Shown: positions 37,140 to 46,206, counted from the stretch's first letter. The stretch: DNA of 64,000 bases from Synechococcus sp. BIOS-E4-1 (GCF_014279995.1 NZ_CP047935.1:903243-967242); one strand, 5' to 3'. A program made the numbers and translations. The notes: generated by a model from the sequence alone, not told the origin.

Positions 37140-37361
37140 ATGAACTGCATCTCTCCTGCTGAATACAAGCAGCATGAAAAGCAATTTGCTCCACTAGTCC
37201 GCGTCAGCAATACCTTCAAGTTGCAGATCGAGACTGATCACGCTCTGCGCGATTTCTCCAAAGCAAGCAAGCAAGATCTCTCGGTCGTGATCAGACACGC
37301 TCTTCATGAGTATCTGGAACGTCGTGGCATTAGCCCCACGCAACCTCTCGGCGTTCACTAA
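37140..37361 (+). CDS. Ribbon-helix-helix (CopG-like) DNA-binding protein
   Basis: The 73-residue protein has a beta strand (TFKLQIETDHALRDF) followed by two helices (SKQDLSVVIRHALHEYLERR). This is the ribbon-helix-helix fold of Arc/CopG repressors and antitoxins. It is probably a transcriptional regulator of the replication genes just downstream. No toxin gene is next to it. Confidence 0.65.
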   Translation: MNCISPAEYKQHEKQFAPLVRVSNTFKLQIETDHALRDFSKASKQDLSVVIRHALHEYLERRGISPTQPLGVH

Positions 37362-37444
37362 TCCAAAAGGAAGCCTGCGGTCATAGCTCCCCAGCCATAC
37401 CCCGCAGACCACCAGCAGAACAGCAGCCAGCACTTAGGCCACTC

Positions 37445-37609
37445 ATGAGAAATCGTACAAGGCAACTCCCGATAACGCACCTGCTGCGCGAATCAATCGC
37501 AGATCAGGTGGAGTCGTTAATCCTTTCAAGTCCTGAATGCAGCCGTACGGCTTCATATCAAGTGGATCGATTTGTCCTGGTCGCTGAACGTATTGGATCC
37601 GATTACTGA
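37445..37609 (+). CDS. Small protein coupled to the primase-helicase gene (54 aa)
   Basis: MRNRTRQLPITHLLRESIAD, then a helical middle and AERIGSDY. Its TGA overlaps the ATG of the primase-helicase (TACTGATG). Coupling and basic N-terminus support a real gene; no family known. Confidence 0.55.
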   Translation: MRNRTRQLPITHLLRESIADQVESLILSSPECSRTASYQVDRFVLVAERIGSDY

Positions 37610-39789
37610 TGTCTGAGCTCAAACCTGATCTAAACGCAGCTAAGACATTTCTCGACTTGCTCGGCAAGAACGGTGATGCTCGCTTCCGTGCATTCCCCCA
37701 TAAGCACACGCCACCAGAAATCAAGAGGCAGCTAAGAGCTCGCAAGATTAACGGTGATAGATCCAGTGATCGTGTCCTGAAAGCTCAGAACGATGGCTTA
37801 GGCATTTATCTCGTCATCAATCGCGGTGGCGATGACAAAGCATCCATCACTGAATGCATCGCCTACTTCGCGGAATTCGATGGCACTGCAGAAGCCGATC
37901 AGCTCCAGCGTGTAAACGACTCAGGATTGCCAGAACCATCGATCATCAATCGCACTGGTGGTGGCTCCCTCCACTTCTATTGGCTGCTTGATACGCCGAT
38001 CGCCAATAAAGCTCTCTGGCAGTCCGACATGAAGCGGCTCGCTGGTTATCTCGGCAGCGATAAGTCAGTGAATGACCCATCACGCGTGATGCGGCTGCCT
38101 GGATCCCTCTACATGGGACCTGATCAACAACCGATCGCTCTGGTGGAAACCATTCACGTCGGCGATGGCAGGTACACCCGTGAAGACATCATCAATGCGC
38201 TGCCAGCTGATCCGACGCCTCTGCTGGAGCAACCATCACCACAACCCGCTAGCGATCGCACTGCTGAACGAGCTCTAGATCAGCTCTATCGCATCCCTTC
38301 ACGCACTCCTGGCTCCAACACCAGAAATGCATATCTCCGTTTGCTCTGGGGGTTGGCTCACATCCTTGGCCCTGATCGTGCAGGTGCTGCCATGGCTGTT
38401 CACTCCCCTGCCTGGGCAGCTGAAGAGGACTTAGTCGAGAAAGCCCGTGAAGCTAACGGCGCCATCACTGACGGCACGTTCTTTGAGGTCGCCAAGAATG
38501 ATTTCAACGTCACTGATTCAACTGCTGATCAGACCTCAGCCAGAAATGGCAAGTCCTCACAACAGAGCAGCCACGTTGATGACGATGAACCCCTCGAAGA
38601 GCTCATTGCTCGCAAGGTCGGTGAACTGCTCGATCTCCGCCTGCTGACGCAAGACACCTGGGCCAAAGAAATGGCACTGATCGCTGAGCTCGGATGGCGT
38701 GGCTTGAAGCGACACGACATTGAAGAACGGATGTACGCCGCTCTGGCTAATCGCTGGAAACTAGCCATCAGCCAATCCCATAACAAGAAACGTCGCGGTC
38801 GATCACCAAACCAGACCCGTGAAGGAGAACAGCAACAAATGCTCGTTCACGGTTTTCTCCCCTGGAAACGTGATGCAGTTCTCTTCGGTGCTGGTGGTGT
38901 CGGCAAGACCACTGCAGCCGTACGGATCGCATGGTCTGCCATTACAGGTGAACCGCTCCTTGATTTCGAAATCCCTGGAGACATCACAGGCAAGGTCCTA
39001 TTCATTGGCTCTGATGGCGGCACAGGTGCCTACGACATGTGGCAGAACGCCGCTGAAGATCTCGGCATTGCCAACGATCCACGCTGGATTAATGGCTGCA
39101 CTCATTGGGGTGCTGATGAACACGACGGCATCGGTGCATGGTCTGTCACGCCAGCAGGTCTCCAAGAGCTCAAGACCGAGCTTGAAGAGAACAACTACGC
39201 ACTGGTCATCATCGATAGCTGGAAAGCTGTCCTGAGCCTTGCTGGCGTTGATTTCGGTATCGGACCTGTCGACACCATCGTTCGATTGATTCAAGCCCTG
39301 ATCGCTAAACACTGCAGCGGTCTTTATCTCCATCACCCCTCAGGCAATACAAAGGGCAAGGGCATCAGCGGGGCAGGCGGCAACCAGAACATCAATCAGA
39401 TTCCTTACGCCGTTCATGAGCTCCGCGTTGAACCTGTCTCTGATGACAGAGCCAAATGCGTTCGCTGGATTGCTCACAAGCTTCGTGGATACGTCTCCAG
39501 AGAGTTTCTTTATCGACTTGCACCCGATGGCTTTCAGATTGTCGAGGGTGAACTGGTCCGTAACTGCCGCGACGACATCCTGATCACCGTCTCTGACCTT
39601 GAGCAGATGGGGACCGCAACCACCAGTTACGCCATTCATAACCTGCTCTCTACGCGTAATGAATCCACTATCAGCAACAACCTCACCAAGCTCCGTCAAG
39701 ACGGTTTCCTTAAAAAGACAGGCTCTAGCTGGCATCTCACAGCCAAAGGCAAGCGCACTGTTACCGAGCTCACCAAGACACACGTATAG
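37609..39789 (+). CDS. Primase-helicase (RepB-type primase plus RepA-like AAA ATPase)
   Basis: The 726-residue protein joins two replication activities. Residues about 70-200 resemble an archaeo-eukaryotic-type primase of the RepB family (AYFAEFDG, INRTGGGSLHFYWLL, DPSRVMRLPGS). Residues about 410-600 are a RecA-fold RepA/DnaB-like ATPase with Walker A GAGGVGKT (427-434), Walker B LVIIDSWK (near 536) and YLHHPSG. A winged-helix end (ESTISNNLTKLRQDGFL) follows. It likely starts replication of the excised element at a nearby origin, possibly the intergenic 39790-40073. No stop or truncation is seen. Confidence 0.85.
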   Translation: MSELKPDLNAAKTFLDLLGKNGDARFRAFPHKHTPPEIKRQLRARKINGDRSSDRVLKAQNDGLGIYLVINRGGDDKASITECIAYFAEFDGTAEADQLQRVNDSGLPEPSIINRTGGGSLHFYWLLDTPIANKALWQSDMKRLAGYLGSDKSVNDPSRVMRLPGSLYMGPDQQPIALVETIHVGDGRYTREDIINALPADPTPLLEQPSPQPASDRTAERALDQLYRIPSRTPGSNTRNAYLRLLWGLAHILGPDRAGAAMAVHSPAWAAEEDLVEKAREANGAITDGTFFEVAKNDFNVTDSTADQTSARNGKSSQQSSHVDDDEPLEELIARKVGELLDLRLLTQDTWAKEMALIAELGWRGLKRHDIEERMYAALANRWKLAISQSHNKKRRGRSPNQTREGEQQQMLVHGFLPWKRDAVLFGAGGVGKTTAAVRIAWSAITGEPLLDFEIPGDITGKVLFIGSDGGTGAYDMWQNAAEDLGIANDPRWINGCTHWGADEHDGIGAWSVTPAGLQELKTELEENNYALVIIDSWKAVLSLAGVDFGIGPVDTIVRLIQALIAKHCSGLYLHHPSGNTKGKGISGAGGNQNINQIPYAVHELRVEPVSDDRAKCVRWIAHKLRGYVSREFLYRLAPDGFQIVEGELVRNCRDDILITVSDLEQMGTATTSYAIHNLLSTRNESTISNNLTKLRQDGFLKKTGSSWHLTAKGKRTVTELTKTHV

Positions 39790-40073
39790 GGGTATATATA
39801 AAAAGGAATTAGGAAAATATCTTTATAAAGCATTGCTATTACTAGCTTTCTCTTGTCTCCATCATCGGGAATATCTAGGGATTACGCAGGATTTGTCGGG
39901 ATTACCTCTGCTTTTTTGGTCACCATTAAGCGCTGCCAATGGTTCTCAGCCGTTTTTTCCCGCATCCCCGCATATACATAGGTATATACCTCCCCCCTAC
40001 TGAGGCGGATAGAATTCACGCAACGGCTTACAACGTCTTAAATTTTTGAGTAGTACATCAGTTCTTATCAGCA
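39790..40073. other. Intergenic region after the primase-helicase, possible origin
   Basis: Contains an inverted repeat (GGGGTATATATA near 39789, TATATACCTCCCC near 39985), short GGGATTAC direct repeats (39877-39903) and AT-rich tracts. This is compatible with an origin next to its initiator, but no regular iteron array is seen. Confidence 0.35.
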
Positions 40074-40610
40074 ATGCCAGCATCAAGAGCAATACAAAAA
40101 GAGACTGAAGCCAAGAGAAATAGGGCCTGGGAGATGCACATAAGCGGGCTACCGCATTACACAATCGCCGCCGAGCTTGGAGTTACATCAGCGAGGGTGA
40201 CGCAGATGATCCAACAGGCAGCCAAAGCTCATCCAGTGAACAAGCTGAGCATCGAAGAGCGGATGGCGGTCAGCGAGGGTCGATGGCAGTTGGCTGAGGA
40301 TGCAATCAGAGCGGAGATCCGGAAACAGACGGGCGAGGGCTTTAAGACCACAAGACGGATCACTGACCCTGTTGGCCGTGTTCAGATCGAAGAGACGGTG
40401 GAGCACCGTGTTGATCCAGCCCTCCTGCGCGCCTGGAGCACGCACACCGATCGGAGAGCTCGACAGCTTCAGAATCAGTTGTCACCCGATACGAGCGTTC
40501 AGGCGGTCAACGTCAACTTGATCAAGGATTTTCTGGGCCAGGGCGATGCACAAGGCAAACTCTCTGCTCAGCAGTGGAACGAGACCCTCGACATCACTCC
40601 TGCTGGTTAA
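40074..40610 (+). CDS. terS: Putative terminase small subunit
   Basis: The 178-residue protein has an N-terminal helix-turn-helix (HYTIAAELGVTSARVTQMIQ), a long helical middle (RMAVSEGRWQLAEDAIRAEI) and a tail. Such a helix-turn-helix plus coiled region fits small terminase subunits that pick the packaging site. Position 5' of the large subunit supports this. It could also be another DNA-binding regulator. Confidence 0.6.
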   Translation: MPASRAIQKETEAKRNRAWEMHISGLPHYTIAAELGVTSARVTQMIQQAAKAHPVNKLSIEERMAVSEGRWQLAEDAIRAEIRKQTGEGFKTTRRITDPVGRVQIEETVEHRVDPALLRAWSTHTDRRARQLQNQLSPDTSVQAVNVNLIKDFLGQGDAQGKLSAQQWNETLDITPAG

Positions 40611-40748
40611 GCAGGGGGTCAGTCGCGTCATATAGCTGTCCCAGCTTGTAGTCGTACGGATACAGGGCAGCTAAATAGAGCAAGACCTAGAGCAAAGCTC
40701 CGATTTCGCCTGAGCTCACCGCTGCCATTTTGGAAGCCTCAGTGTTAC

Positions 40749-40970
40749 CTACCTCTTACGAGCGGCATGCCCTTCACGCTGTCGATCTAGTTTTTCTCTG
40801 ACAGCATCACGGATAAATTCAGCCATTTGTTTGCCTAACGGGCGGAGCTCATCATCATCACTCTGATACAGCCGTACGGAAGCAGGTTTACTTGATAAGG
40901 GCTCATCTCCCTTTACGGTGAAGTTGAATTCACGTAATTGTTCTGGCTGGCGTTCAGGATCACGACTCAT
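40749..40970 (-). CDS. Small putative DNA-binding protein (73 aa)
   Basis: From ATG 40970: MSRDPERQPEQLREFNFTVK, then SVRLYQSDDDELRPLGKQMA and a basic end. It may be a ribbon-helix-helix regulator (beta strand SVRLYQ then helix). It divides the two terminase genes on the opposite strand. Weak support. Confidence 0.45.
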   Translation of the reverse strand: MSRDPERQPEQLREFNFTVKGDEPLSSKPASVRLYQSDDDELRPLGKQMAEFIRDAVREKLDRQREGHAARKR

Positions 40971-41034
40971 GCGATCAGCGTGTGTACGTGGAACAGTAGC
41001 GCCCAATTAACATTAAACAAAGAGAGAGCTCAAG

Positions 41035-42594
41035 GTGGATAACGGGATACAGCTAAGCCCATGGCAGAGAAAAGTTGCTGGATTACTGCAGAGCGTTGAT
41101 GAGCTCAACACGCTCGTATTGGCAGGCGGTCGAGGTGGTGGCAAGTCGATCCTGCTTGTGTGGATCATTGTTTATTACATGTTGCTGTATGGAGAGAAGT
41201 TCAACGGCGTATTGATCAGGGCTGATCTAGCTGGCTTACAGAAGCTGGAGACACTGCTGATAGAGCAGATCATGCGGATGATGCCTGGCAGCAGGTATCT
41301 GAAGGCCAAGAGGCGTTGGACAGCGAGCAATGGAGCGACGTTGCAGCTGATCCATATGGACGGCAACGACGGCTTCAACAAGATCCAGGGTGAGGACTTG
41401 AATTTCTGCGGCTGGGACGAGCTGGGGCAGGAAGCGGATCCACATGTGGTGCTGAGGGTGAGATCAAGCATGAGGAGCACAGATCCAACATGTCCGCCGA
41501 AGTTCATCGCTACCGCTAACCCGTTGGGTCCTGGATCTTGGTGGATCAGGGATTACATCGTTACCAAGGCAATGCCGAACAGGATCTTCACTTGTGAGTT
41601 CTTTGGTGCTCAGCCTGCGGTCTGGATCAAGTCCACTCTCAGGGATAACCCCTATCTCTCCAACCCAGATCAATACGAGAAGGAGTTGAGGGCGAGTTGC
41701 TTTGGCGATGAATCCAAGATTGCCGCTGAGGTGCTGGGCGAATGGGGGCAGGTCACTGCTGGCTTCTTTGGCTCTTGCCTGAGCATTGAAAGGTCAATGC
41801 TGCCCCGTGATTTTCAGATTCCTTGGTATCCCGACAAGAGCGGATCGTTTACTGAAAAGACCAAGGCACATTGGTGCTGGATTGGTGGTGACTGGGGCAC
41901 GGCCAGCCCTGCATGCGTCGTGCTGATGTGTCAGATCCAAGAGCCAATAATGGTCGGAGAGCGTCATATCGCCAGAGGTAGTTGGGTCTGCGTGGATGAG
42001 GAATACGTCTGTTCGATTCAGCCAGACGGATCAAAGGAATGGAATAGGGGTGATCGCTCATTAACTGCACCGCAGTTTGTGGAGCGAGTGAAAAAGCTCT
42101 ACATCCGCAATGGATTCACTGATTGGGTGATTCCGCCCCGCAGAGTGATCATGGATTCAGCAGTTACTGCACAGCTGGGTTTCGGCGGTCATAGCGATCC
42201 AGTGACACTGAGCACTGAATTTAAGAAGTACGGATGGTAAGTCACAGGCAGCCCTAAGAGTTCAAGGGCTGTGGGGTGGCAGCTGATGAAATTGTTGCTG
42301 TATCAGGCAGGCAGTGAAGAGCCTGGTTTGTATATCTCAGAGCGATGCGAGAGCCTCTGGGCGACGTTGCCTTATTGCATCAGTGATGATCGCAATCCTG
42401 AGGATATGGAGAAGGCTGCGCCTGATCACTCTGCTGATGCTGTGAGGTATGTATTGACTGCTGCTAATCAAGGCCAGCACAGCTATCGGCAATCACAGCG
42501 AAGTGGAGCGCACCCGCTGATGTGGGGCAATGAAGAGAAGCGGAGACGATATGTAGGAGGCGTACGGACGTACAAGCCAATGCCGATTCGTTGA
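41035..42594 (+). pseudogene. terL: Terminase large subunit interrupted by an in-frame TAA
   Basis: The protein is 401 residues to the TAA at 42238-42240 and continues in the same frame to 42594 (519 codons in all). The ATPase domain is intact: Walker A GGRGGGKS (31-38) and Walker B FCGWDELGQ (D128, E129). The nuclease domain starts at GGDWGTASP. The last nuclease motif, DHSADAVRYVL near codon 464, lies beyond the stop. Terminases pump DNA into capsids and cut it. Loss of this motif should abolish cutting unless the stop is suppressed. The start is GTG. Confidence 0.85.
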
Positions 42595-42704
42595 GGGGTC
42601 AAAGCAGAGGGCTACCCAAACGGGGGAGACAGGTGGCTGGAAGCGTTGCCCGCCTATGTGGTGATTCAGATCAGTGCTATGACTGCTGAACAGACCTGCT
42701 ACCC

Positions 42705-42986
42705 ATGTCCCCAGAAGAACTCAAAGACTTCCTCGCCAAAGTCGAAGGCGACACCAGTCTTCAGGAGAAACTAAAAACAGCAAAGTCACCTGTTGAAGTG
42801 TCCGGTATTGCGAGAGATCATGGTCATGAATTTGACGGCAAAATTAACGATATAAAAATCACCGAACTCTCTGATGAAGAACTTGAGTCATTTGCTGGAG
42901 GATTAAATCCTAGTGATTTATGCATTATTTCCGTTGTGACAGTCGCTGCGACAATGAAAAAGTGCTTGTGTCCATTCGATAGGTGA
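42705..42986 (+). CDS. Nif11-leader peptide precursor 1 of the array
   Basis: The precursor has 93 residues. The leader MSPEELKDFLAKVEGDTSLQ leads to the cleavage site LESFAGG. The core is about 27 residues with Cys in SDLCII and KKCLCPF, plus several Ser/Thr. This matches prochlorosin-type precursors, whose Ser/Thr are dehydrated and joined to Cys by a LanM enzyme in trans. Upstream CTATGA-like -10 and ACAGACCTG leader sequence resemble the array consensus. No terminator hairpin is evident before the next copy. Confidence 0.8.
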   Translation: MSPEELKDFLAKVEGDTSLQEKLKTAKSPVEVSGIARDHGHEFDGKINDIKITELSDEELESFAGGLNPSDLCIISVVTVAATMKKCLCPFDR

Positions 42987-43062
42987 TAAGTGCAAAATTG
43001 CATTCTAGACCCGCAACAGTTAAAGGCAGTAACTATCAGATATACATAATTCTGAACATCGT

Positions 43063-43071
43063 TGCTATAAT
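43063..43071 (+). promoter_or_regulatory. Extended -10 promoter element of precursor 2
   Basis: TTGCTATAAT (TGN-TATAAT) lies 22 bp before the start codon; the same TTGCTATAA core precedes most array members. Confidence 0.6.
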
Positions 43072-43092
43072 TGCGAAACAATTCTGATACTC

Positions 43093-43338
43093 ATGTCCGA
43101 AGAACAACTAAAGGCATTTCTCTCCAAAGCCAAGGACGACCAGTCCATTCAAGACAAACTAAAAGCAGCAAAGTCACCTGAAGACGTTGTGGGTATTGCT
43201 AAAGATCACGGCTTCGAATTCACTGCTGATAAGATTACTGATCTCAGTGAAGAGGAACTAGAAGGCGTGGCTGGAGGGTGTGGGGGAGGTGCAAGCCATT
43301 GTTGGAATCAAACTGAACATTGTATAAATACTGGCTGA
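43093..43338 (+). CDS. Nif11-leader peptide precursor 2
   Basis: The precursor has 81 residues. The leader MSEEQLKAFLSKAKDDQSIQ leads to LEGVAGG. The core after Gly-Gly is CGGGASHCWNQTEHCINTG: three Cys, Ser and Thr residues in 19 positions, enough for two or more thioether rings if modified. The TATAAT promoter lies just upstream and a hairpin terminator follows at 43395-43424. Confidence 0.85.
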   Translation: MSEEQLKAFLSKAKDDQSIQDKLKAAKSPEDVVGIAKDHGFEFTADKITDLSEEELEGVAGGCGGGASHCWNQTEHCINTG

Positions 43339-43394
43339 TTTCTGGAGGTATTTGAATAGTCTGATTTCCCCTCGGCTTCAAAATTTACACACTC

Positions 43395-43424
43395 AAACCC
43401 CCTGCTGCCGTAGGGGGTTTTTAT
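43395..43424 (+). terminator. Rho-independent terminator after precursor 2
   Basis: Stem CCCCCTGC/GTAGGGGG-type around a short loop followed by TTTTTATT. The same design recurs after other array members. Confidence 0.8.
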
Positions 43425-43463
43425 TACTTCAACAGTCTGACTAACACCGTAAATCAGCCTTCA

Positions 43464-43528
43464 ATACCTGGCGCGATTGAGTGCTTTAAGTATTAGCTAA
43501 AGACACTGCAGCAGACCATTGCTATAAA
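43464..43528 (+). promoter_or_regulatory. Conserved array promoter upstream of precursor 3
   Basis: Block ATACCTGGCGCGATTGAG (43464-43481), -35-like AAGACA (43500-43505), 17-bp spacer with CTGCAGCAGACC, and extended -10 TGCTATAAA (TATAAA at 43523-43528). The layout is repeated at four array members with the same 17-bp spacer. Confidence 0.7.
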
Positions 43529-43549
43529 TGCTGAACAGACCTGATATCC

Positions 43550-43849
43550 ATGTCCGAAGAACAACTCAAAGCGTTCCTAGAAAAGGTCAAAGCAGACACC
43601 AGCCTTCAGGAGAAACTCAAAGCTGCTGCTGATTCAGACGCAGTTCTTGCGATTGCAAAAGAGGCTGGATTTAATGTTTCTGCTGATGACTTGAAGAACG
43701 CTCAATCAGAGATTTACTTGAAGAACGCTCAATCAGAGATTTTTGGACTGACTGAGGAGGAGTTAGAAGGCGCGGCTGGAGGGGCCTGTAGGTACTGCAC
43801 CGACCGATGCCTCCGCCAGACCCGAGTTGTGGACTGCCTGAGCCTTTGA
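43550..43849 (+). CDS. Nif11-leader peptide precursor 3 (leader with internal duplication)
   Basis: The precursor has 99 residues. The leader MSEEQLKAFLEKVKADTSLQ continues into ADDLKNAQSEIYLKNAQSEI, where a 27-bp stretch is duplicated in tandem, before LEGAAGG. The core is ACRYCTDRCLRQTRVVDCLS plus a final Leu, with four Cys. The duplication lies in the leader helix just before the cleavage site and may alter recognition. A weak hairpin with a T-tract follows at about 43904-43934. Confidence 0.85.
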   Translation: MSEEQLKAFLEKVKADTSLQEKLKAAADSDAVLAIAKEAGFNVSADDLKNAQSEIYLKNAQSEIFGLTEEELEGAAGGACRYCTDRCLRQTRVVDCLSL

Positions 43850-43903
43850 TCATACCCCGAGTTGTGCCTGACAGACCCGAGTTGTTAAAAGCCTACTCAT
43901 TGC

Positions 43904-43934
43904 AAAGCCCCTGCCGCCGCATAGGTTTTTATTT
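43904..43934 (+). terminator. Weak terminator after precursor 3
   Basis: AAAGCCCCTGCCGCCGCATAGG followed by TTTTTATTT. It resembles the array terminator, but its stem has lost part of its pairing. Confidence 0.45.
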
Positions 43935-44212
43935 CTTCAATCACCCCATACCCACCATCAATCAGACCCAAATAGCATCCGATACCTGGCACCACTGACA
44001 ACAAAACAGTCAGCGCTTTCACCCGCCCAGTCGCCTAATCCATCCACAAAAAATACAAGGCAGAGCAAATAAAGCCTCAGCATTCTTTAGCCCTACATCT
44101 ATTCATATCCCCTCAACGCAGCTGCCAAATACTTCGCTCCATGTCGCCATCACGGATGTCATTCGCTCGTCTAAATCTCACCGCCACCTGATGCCACTCC
44201 TCTGGAATTTGA

Positions 44213-44503
44213 TTGAGACGCACATCAAAAGAGCAACTCAAAGCCTTCTTAGAAAAGGTCAAAGGCGACACCAGCCTGCAGGAGAAGCTCAAAGCAGCTG
44301 CTGATTCAGACGCAGTTCTTGCGATTGCGAAAGAGGCTGGGTTTAAGATTTCTGTTGAAGACTTGAAGAACGCTCAAGTCACAGAGCTTTCAGACGAGGA
44401 ATTGGAGGGCGCAGCTGGAGGGGATTCTGGAGGGGATTACCTGTCTTATGCAGGCTGCGACACTGGGAGATGTGGCGCCTGTAGCTGGGGCTGCCCAGGG
44501 TAA
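44213..44503 (+). CDS. Nif11-leader peptide precursor 4 (start codon apparently lost)
   Basis: The leader reads SKEQLKAFLEKVKGDTSLQ and ends LEGAAGG; the core includes DSGGDYLSYAGCDTGRCGAC followed by SWGCPG, with four Cys. Where other copies have ATG-TCC/TCA, this copy has ACA-TCA, so the usual start is gone and only a TTG at 44213 is available. The usual promoter block is not visible upstream. It may be silent or weakly translated. A terminator follows at 44541-44562. Confidence 0.7.
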   Translation: MRRTSKEQLKAFLEKVKGDTSLQEKLKAAADSDAVLAIAKEAGFKISVEDLKNAQVTELSDEELEGAAGGDSGGDYLSYAGCDTGRCGACSWGCPG

Positions 44504-44540
44504 TAGGTGGGGGCATCTGCGGATAGCCTACACACCCGCG

Positions 44541-44562
44541 AAAGCCCCAAGGGGTTTTTATT
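44541..44562 (+). terminator. Terminator after precursor 4
   Basis: AAAGCCCCAAGGGGTTTTTA: a short 4-5 bp stem with a T-run. Confidence 0.65.
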
Positions 44563-44610
44563 GGTTCAATCATCCCCAAAAAGTCCATCAATCAGACCCA
44601 AATAGCAATC

Positions 44611-44677
44611 GATACCTGGCACGATTGAGCGAAGTAAGTATTAGCCAAAGACACTGCAGTAGACCGTTGCTATAACC
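44611..44677 (+). promoter_or_regulatory. Conserved array promoter upstream of precursor 5
   Basis: GATACCTGGCACGATTGAG, AAGACA at 44649-44654, 17-bp spacer, TATAAC at 44672-44677 with TGC before it. Confidence 0.7.
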
Positions 44678-44699
44678 ATTAAAGACTCCCGATACTCAT

Positions 44700-45006
44700 G
44701 TCCGAATAACAACTGAAGGCATTCATTGCCAAAGTTCAAGCCGATACTTCACTGCAGGAACAGCTCAAAGCAGAAGGAGTTGATATTGTTGCTATTGCAA
44801 AGGCTGCAGGCTTCTGCATTACCGCAGATGACTTAAACATTCATCGCCAAAACCTGTCTAATGCAGAGCTTGAGGTTTTAGCTGGGGGACAACCACAAAC
44901 GGTAACTTACAATTGTGGGCGCTGCGCTTATACGCTAAACACCATTGGCTGCAACCCGGCGTGCGGCGCTAATCCTACGCTTGGCTGTGCTGAACGAACT
45001 GAATAG
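44700..45006 (+). pseudogene. Nif11-leader peptide precursor 5, nonsense at codon 4
   Basis: The frame starts ATG-TCC-GAA-TAA where paralogs have ATG-TCC-GAA-GAA, a single G-to-T change. The rest is intact: QLKAFIAKVQADTSLQ, ending AELEVLAGG, then a cysteine-rich core (QPQTVTYNCGRCAYTLNTIG and CNPACGANPTLGCAERTE) with five Cys. The core shares TLNTIGC with precursor 7, which suggests shared ancestry or exchange. Promoter and terminator are both kept. Confidence 0.8.
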
Positions 45007-45040
45007 CAGTCTACTTAACACCCTTTAAGCTAATCCCTCA

Positions 45041-45070
45041 AAAGCTCCTGCAGCGGCAGGTGCTTTTTAT
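45041..45070 (+). terminator. Terminator after precursor 5
   Basis: CTCCTGC-type stem (AAAGCTCCTGCAGCGGCAGG) followed by TGCTTTTTAT. Confidence 0.6.
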
Positions 45071-45107
45071 CTCTTCAATTACCCAAACAGCCAACAAATT
45101 AGCCTTC

Positions 45108-45173
45108 GATACCTGGCACGATTGAGCCCAGTAAGTATTAGCCAAAGACGCTGCAGCAGACCATTGCTTTAAT
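45108..45173 (+). promoter_or_regulatory. Conserved array promoter upstream of precursor 6
   Basis: CGATACCTGGCACGATTGAG, AAGACG at 45145-45150, 17-bp spacer, TTTAAT at 45168-45173. Confidence 0.65.
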
Positions 45174-45194
45174 TATTCAACGGACTTGATACCC

Positions 45195-45419
45195 ATGTCA
45201 GAAGAACAGCTCAAGGCTTTCCTTGCCAAAGCCAAGGATGACCAGTCCATTCAAGACAAACTAAAGGCAGCGAAGACTCCTGAAGACGTCGTAAGCATCG
45301 CTAAAGAACACGGCCACGAATTCACTGCTGATAAGATCACGGGGTTGACTGAACTCAGTGAAGAGGAGCTGGGAGGCGTGGCTGGTGGACTGGGAGTCAT
45401 GGGTCATAATCCACTTTGA
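45195..45419 (+). CDS. Nif11-leader peptide precursor 6 (cysteine-less core)
   Basis: The leader MSEEQLKAFLAKAKDDQSIQ ends LGGVAGG. The remaining core is only LGVMGHNPL, without Cys, Ser or Thr, so it cannot form lanthionine rings. The core may be eroded by a premature stop or frameshift, since the following 150 bp holds repeated TAGAGGGGGA. The first start TTG at 45186 is less likely than ATG 45195. Confidence 0.75.
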   Translation: MSEEQLKAFLAKAKDDQSIQDKLKAAKTPEDVVSIAKEHGHEFTADKITGLTELSEEELGGVAGGLGVMGHNPL

Positions 45420-45587
45420 GGGACCAAATTTCCTGATCGATTTCTATGTAGAAGTGAAGGTAGAGGGGGATTTGCTAATTGGTAGAGGGGGATTATACGG
45501 ACCGAGGTCGTCTAACAAGGGATTAAATTCACTGCTGTGGGTTGGGATGATTCTGTTATTTGGTGATGGATTCTGAGCCTACTCATC

Positions 45588-45617
45588 AAACCCCCTGCTG
45601 CCGTAGGGGCTTTTTAT
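45588..45617 (+). terminator. Terminator after precursor 6
   Basis: AAACCCCCTGCTGCCGTAGG then GGCTTTTTAT, nearly identical to the terminator at 43395-43424. Confidence 0.8.
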
Positions 45618-45652
45618 AACTTCAACAGTCTGACTAATCCCACAAGTCAGCC

Positions 45653-45721
45653 TTCATTGCCTGGCACGATTGAGCGCAGTAATTGTTAGCCAAAGACGCT
45701 GCAGCAGACCTTTGCTATGAT
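45653..45721 (+). promoter_or_regulatory. Conserved array promoter upstream of precursor 7
   Basis: TTGCCTGGCACGATTGAGCG, AAGACG at 45693-45698, 17-bp spacer, TATGAT at 45716-45721. Confidence 0.65.
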
Positions 45722-45749
45722 TCTTAAGTAACCAACACAAGATCATGCA

Positions 45750-46040
45750 ATGTCTGCTTTAGAGGATCTTTTGAATGCCATAACGACGAATCCTGAACTC
45801 AGGAACTCGATTACGGCCGCTACCTCTACGGAGGAAGCTGTGAGAATTGCTGCAGACGCCGGCATTCAAATCAGTGCTGATGACCTTCTCTCAGCATTCC
45901 AATCCAAAATGTCTGAACTTTCAGCTGAAGAACTCGAGGCAGTGTCTGGGGGTAAAGTTAATCCAGTGAATTCGCTTAACACAATTGGTTGCGGTATGAA
46001 GGGAAACACACAATTGGTTGCCTGTAGCGGAAGGAACTAA
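45750..46040 (+). CDS. Nif11-leader peptide precursor 7 (divergent leader)
   Basis: The precursor has 96 residues. The leader MSALEDLLNAITTNPELRNS is more diverged than the others but keeps ADAGIQISADDLLSAFQ and ends LEAVSGG. The core KVNPVNSLNTIGCGMKGNTQ then LVACSGRN has two Cys and several Ser/Thr. It has the array promoter. An upstream ATG lies out of frame, so 45750 is the likely start. Confidence 0.75.
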   Translation: MSALEDLLNAITTNPELRNSITAATSTEEAVRIAADAGIQISADDLLSAFQSKMSELSAEELEAVSGGKVNPVNSLNTIGCGMKGNTQLVACSGRN

Positions 46041-46206
46041 ACCCCGATTCTTGGAGACTAATTGCGTAGAAGGAAGCTGTGCCAATTCTCGATTCTGAAA
46101 TTGAACTAAGAACATTAGCTATAATATCCGTAAAATAAAATCTATTGAATGCGTTGCAACAACCAAGGGGTTTTAGAGATCCAATACTATTAATCGTTGG
46201 AAGTAC

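Noticed and set aside
37140-37361. Toxin-antitoxin pair
   Set aside because: The ribbon-helix-helix gene has no adjacent toxin-like partner; the next small frame couples to the primase instead.
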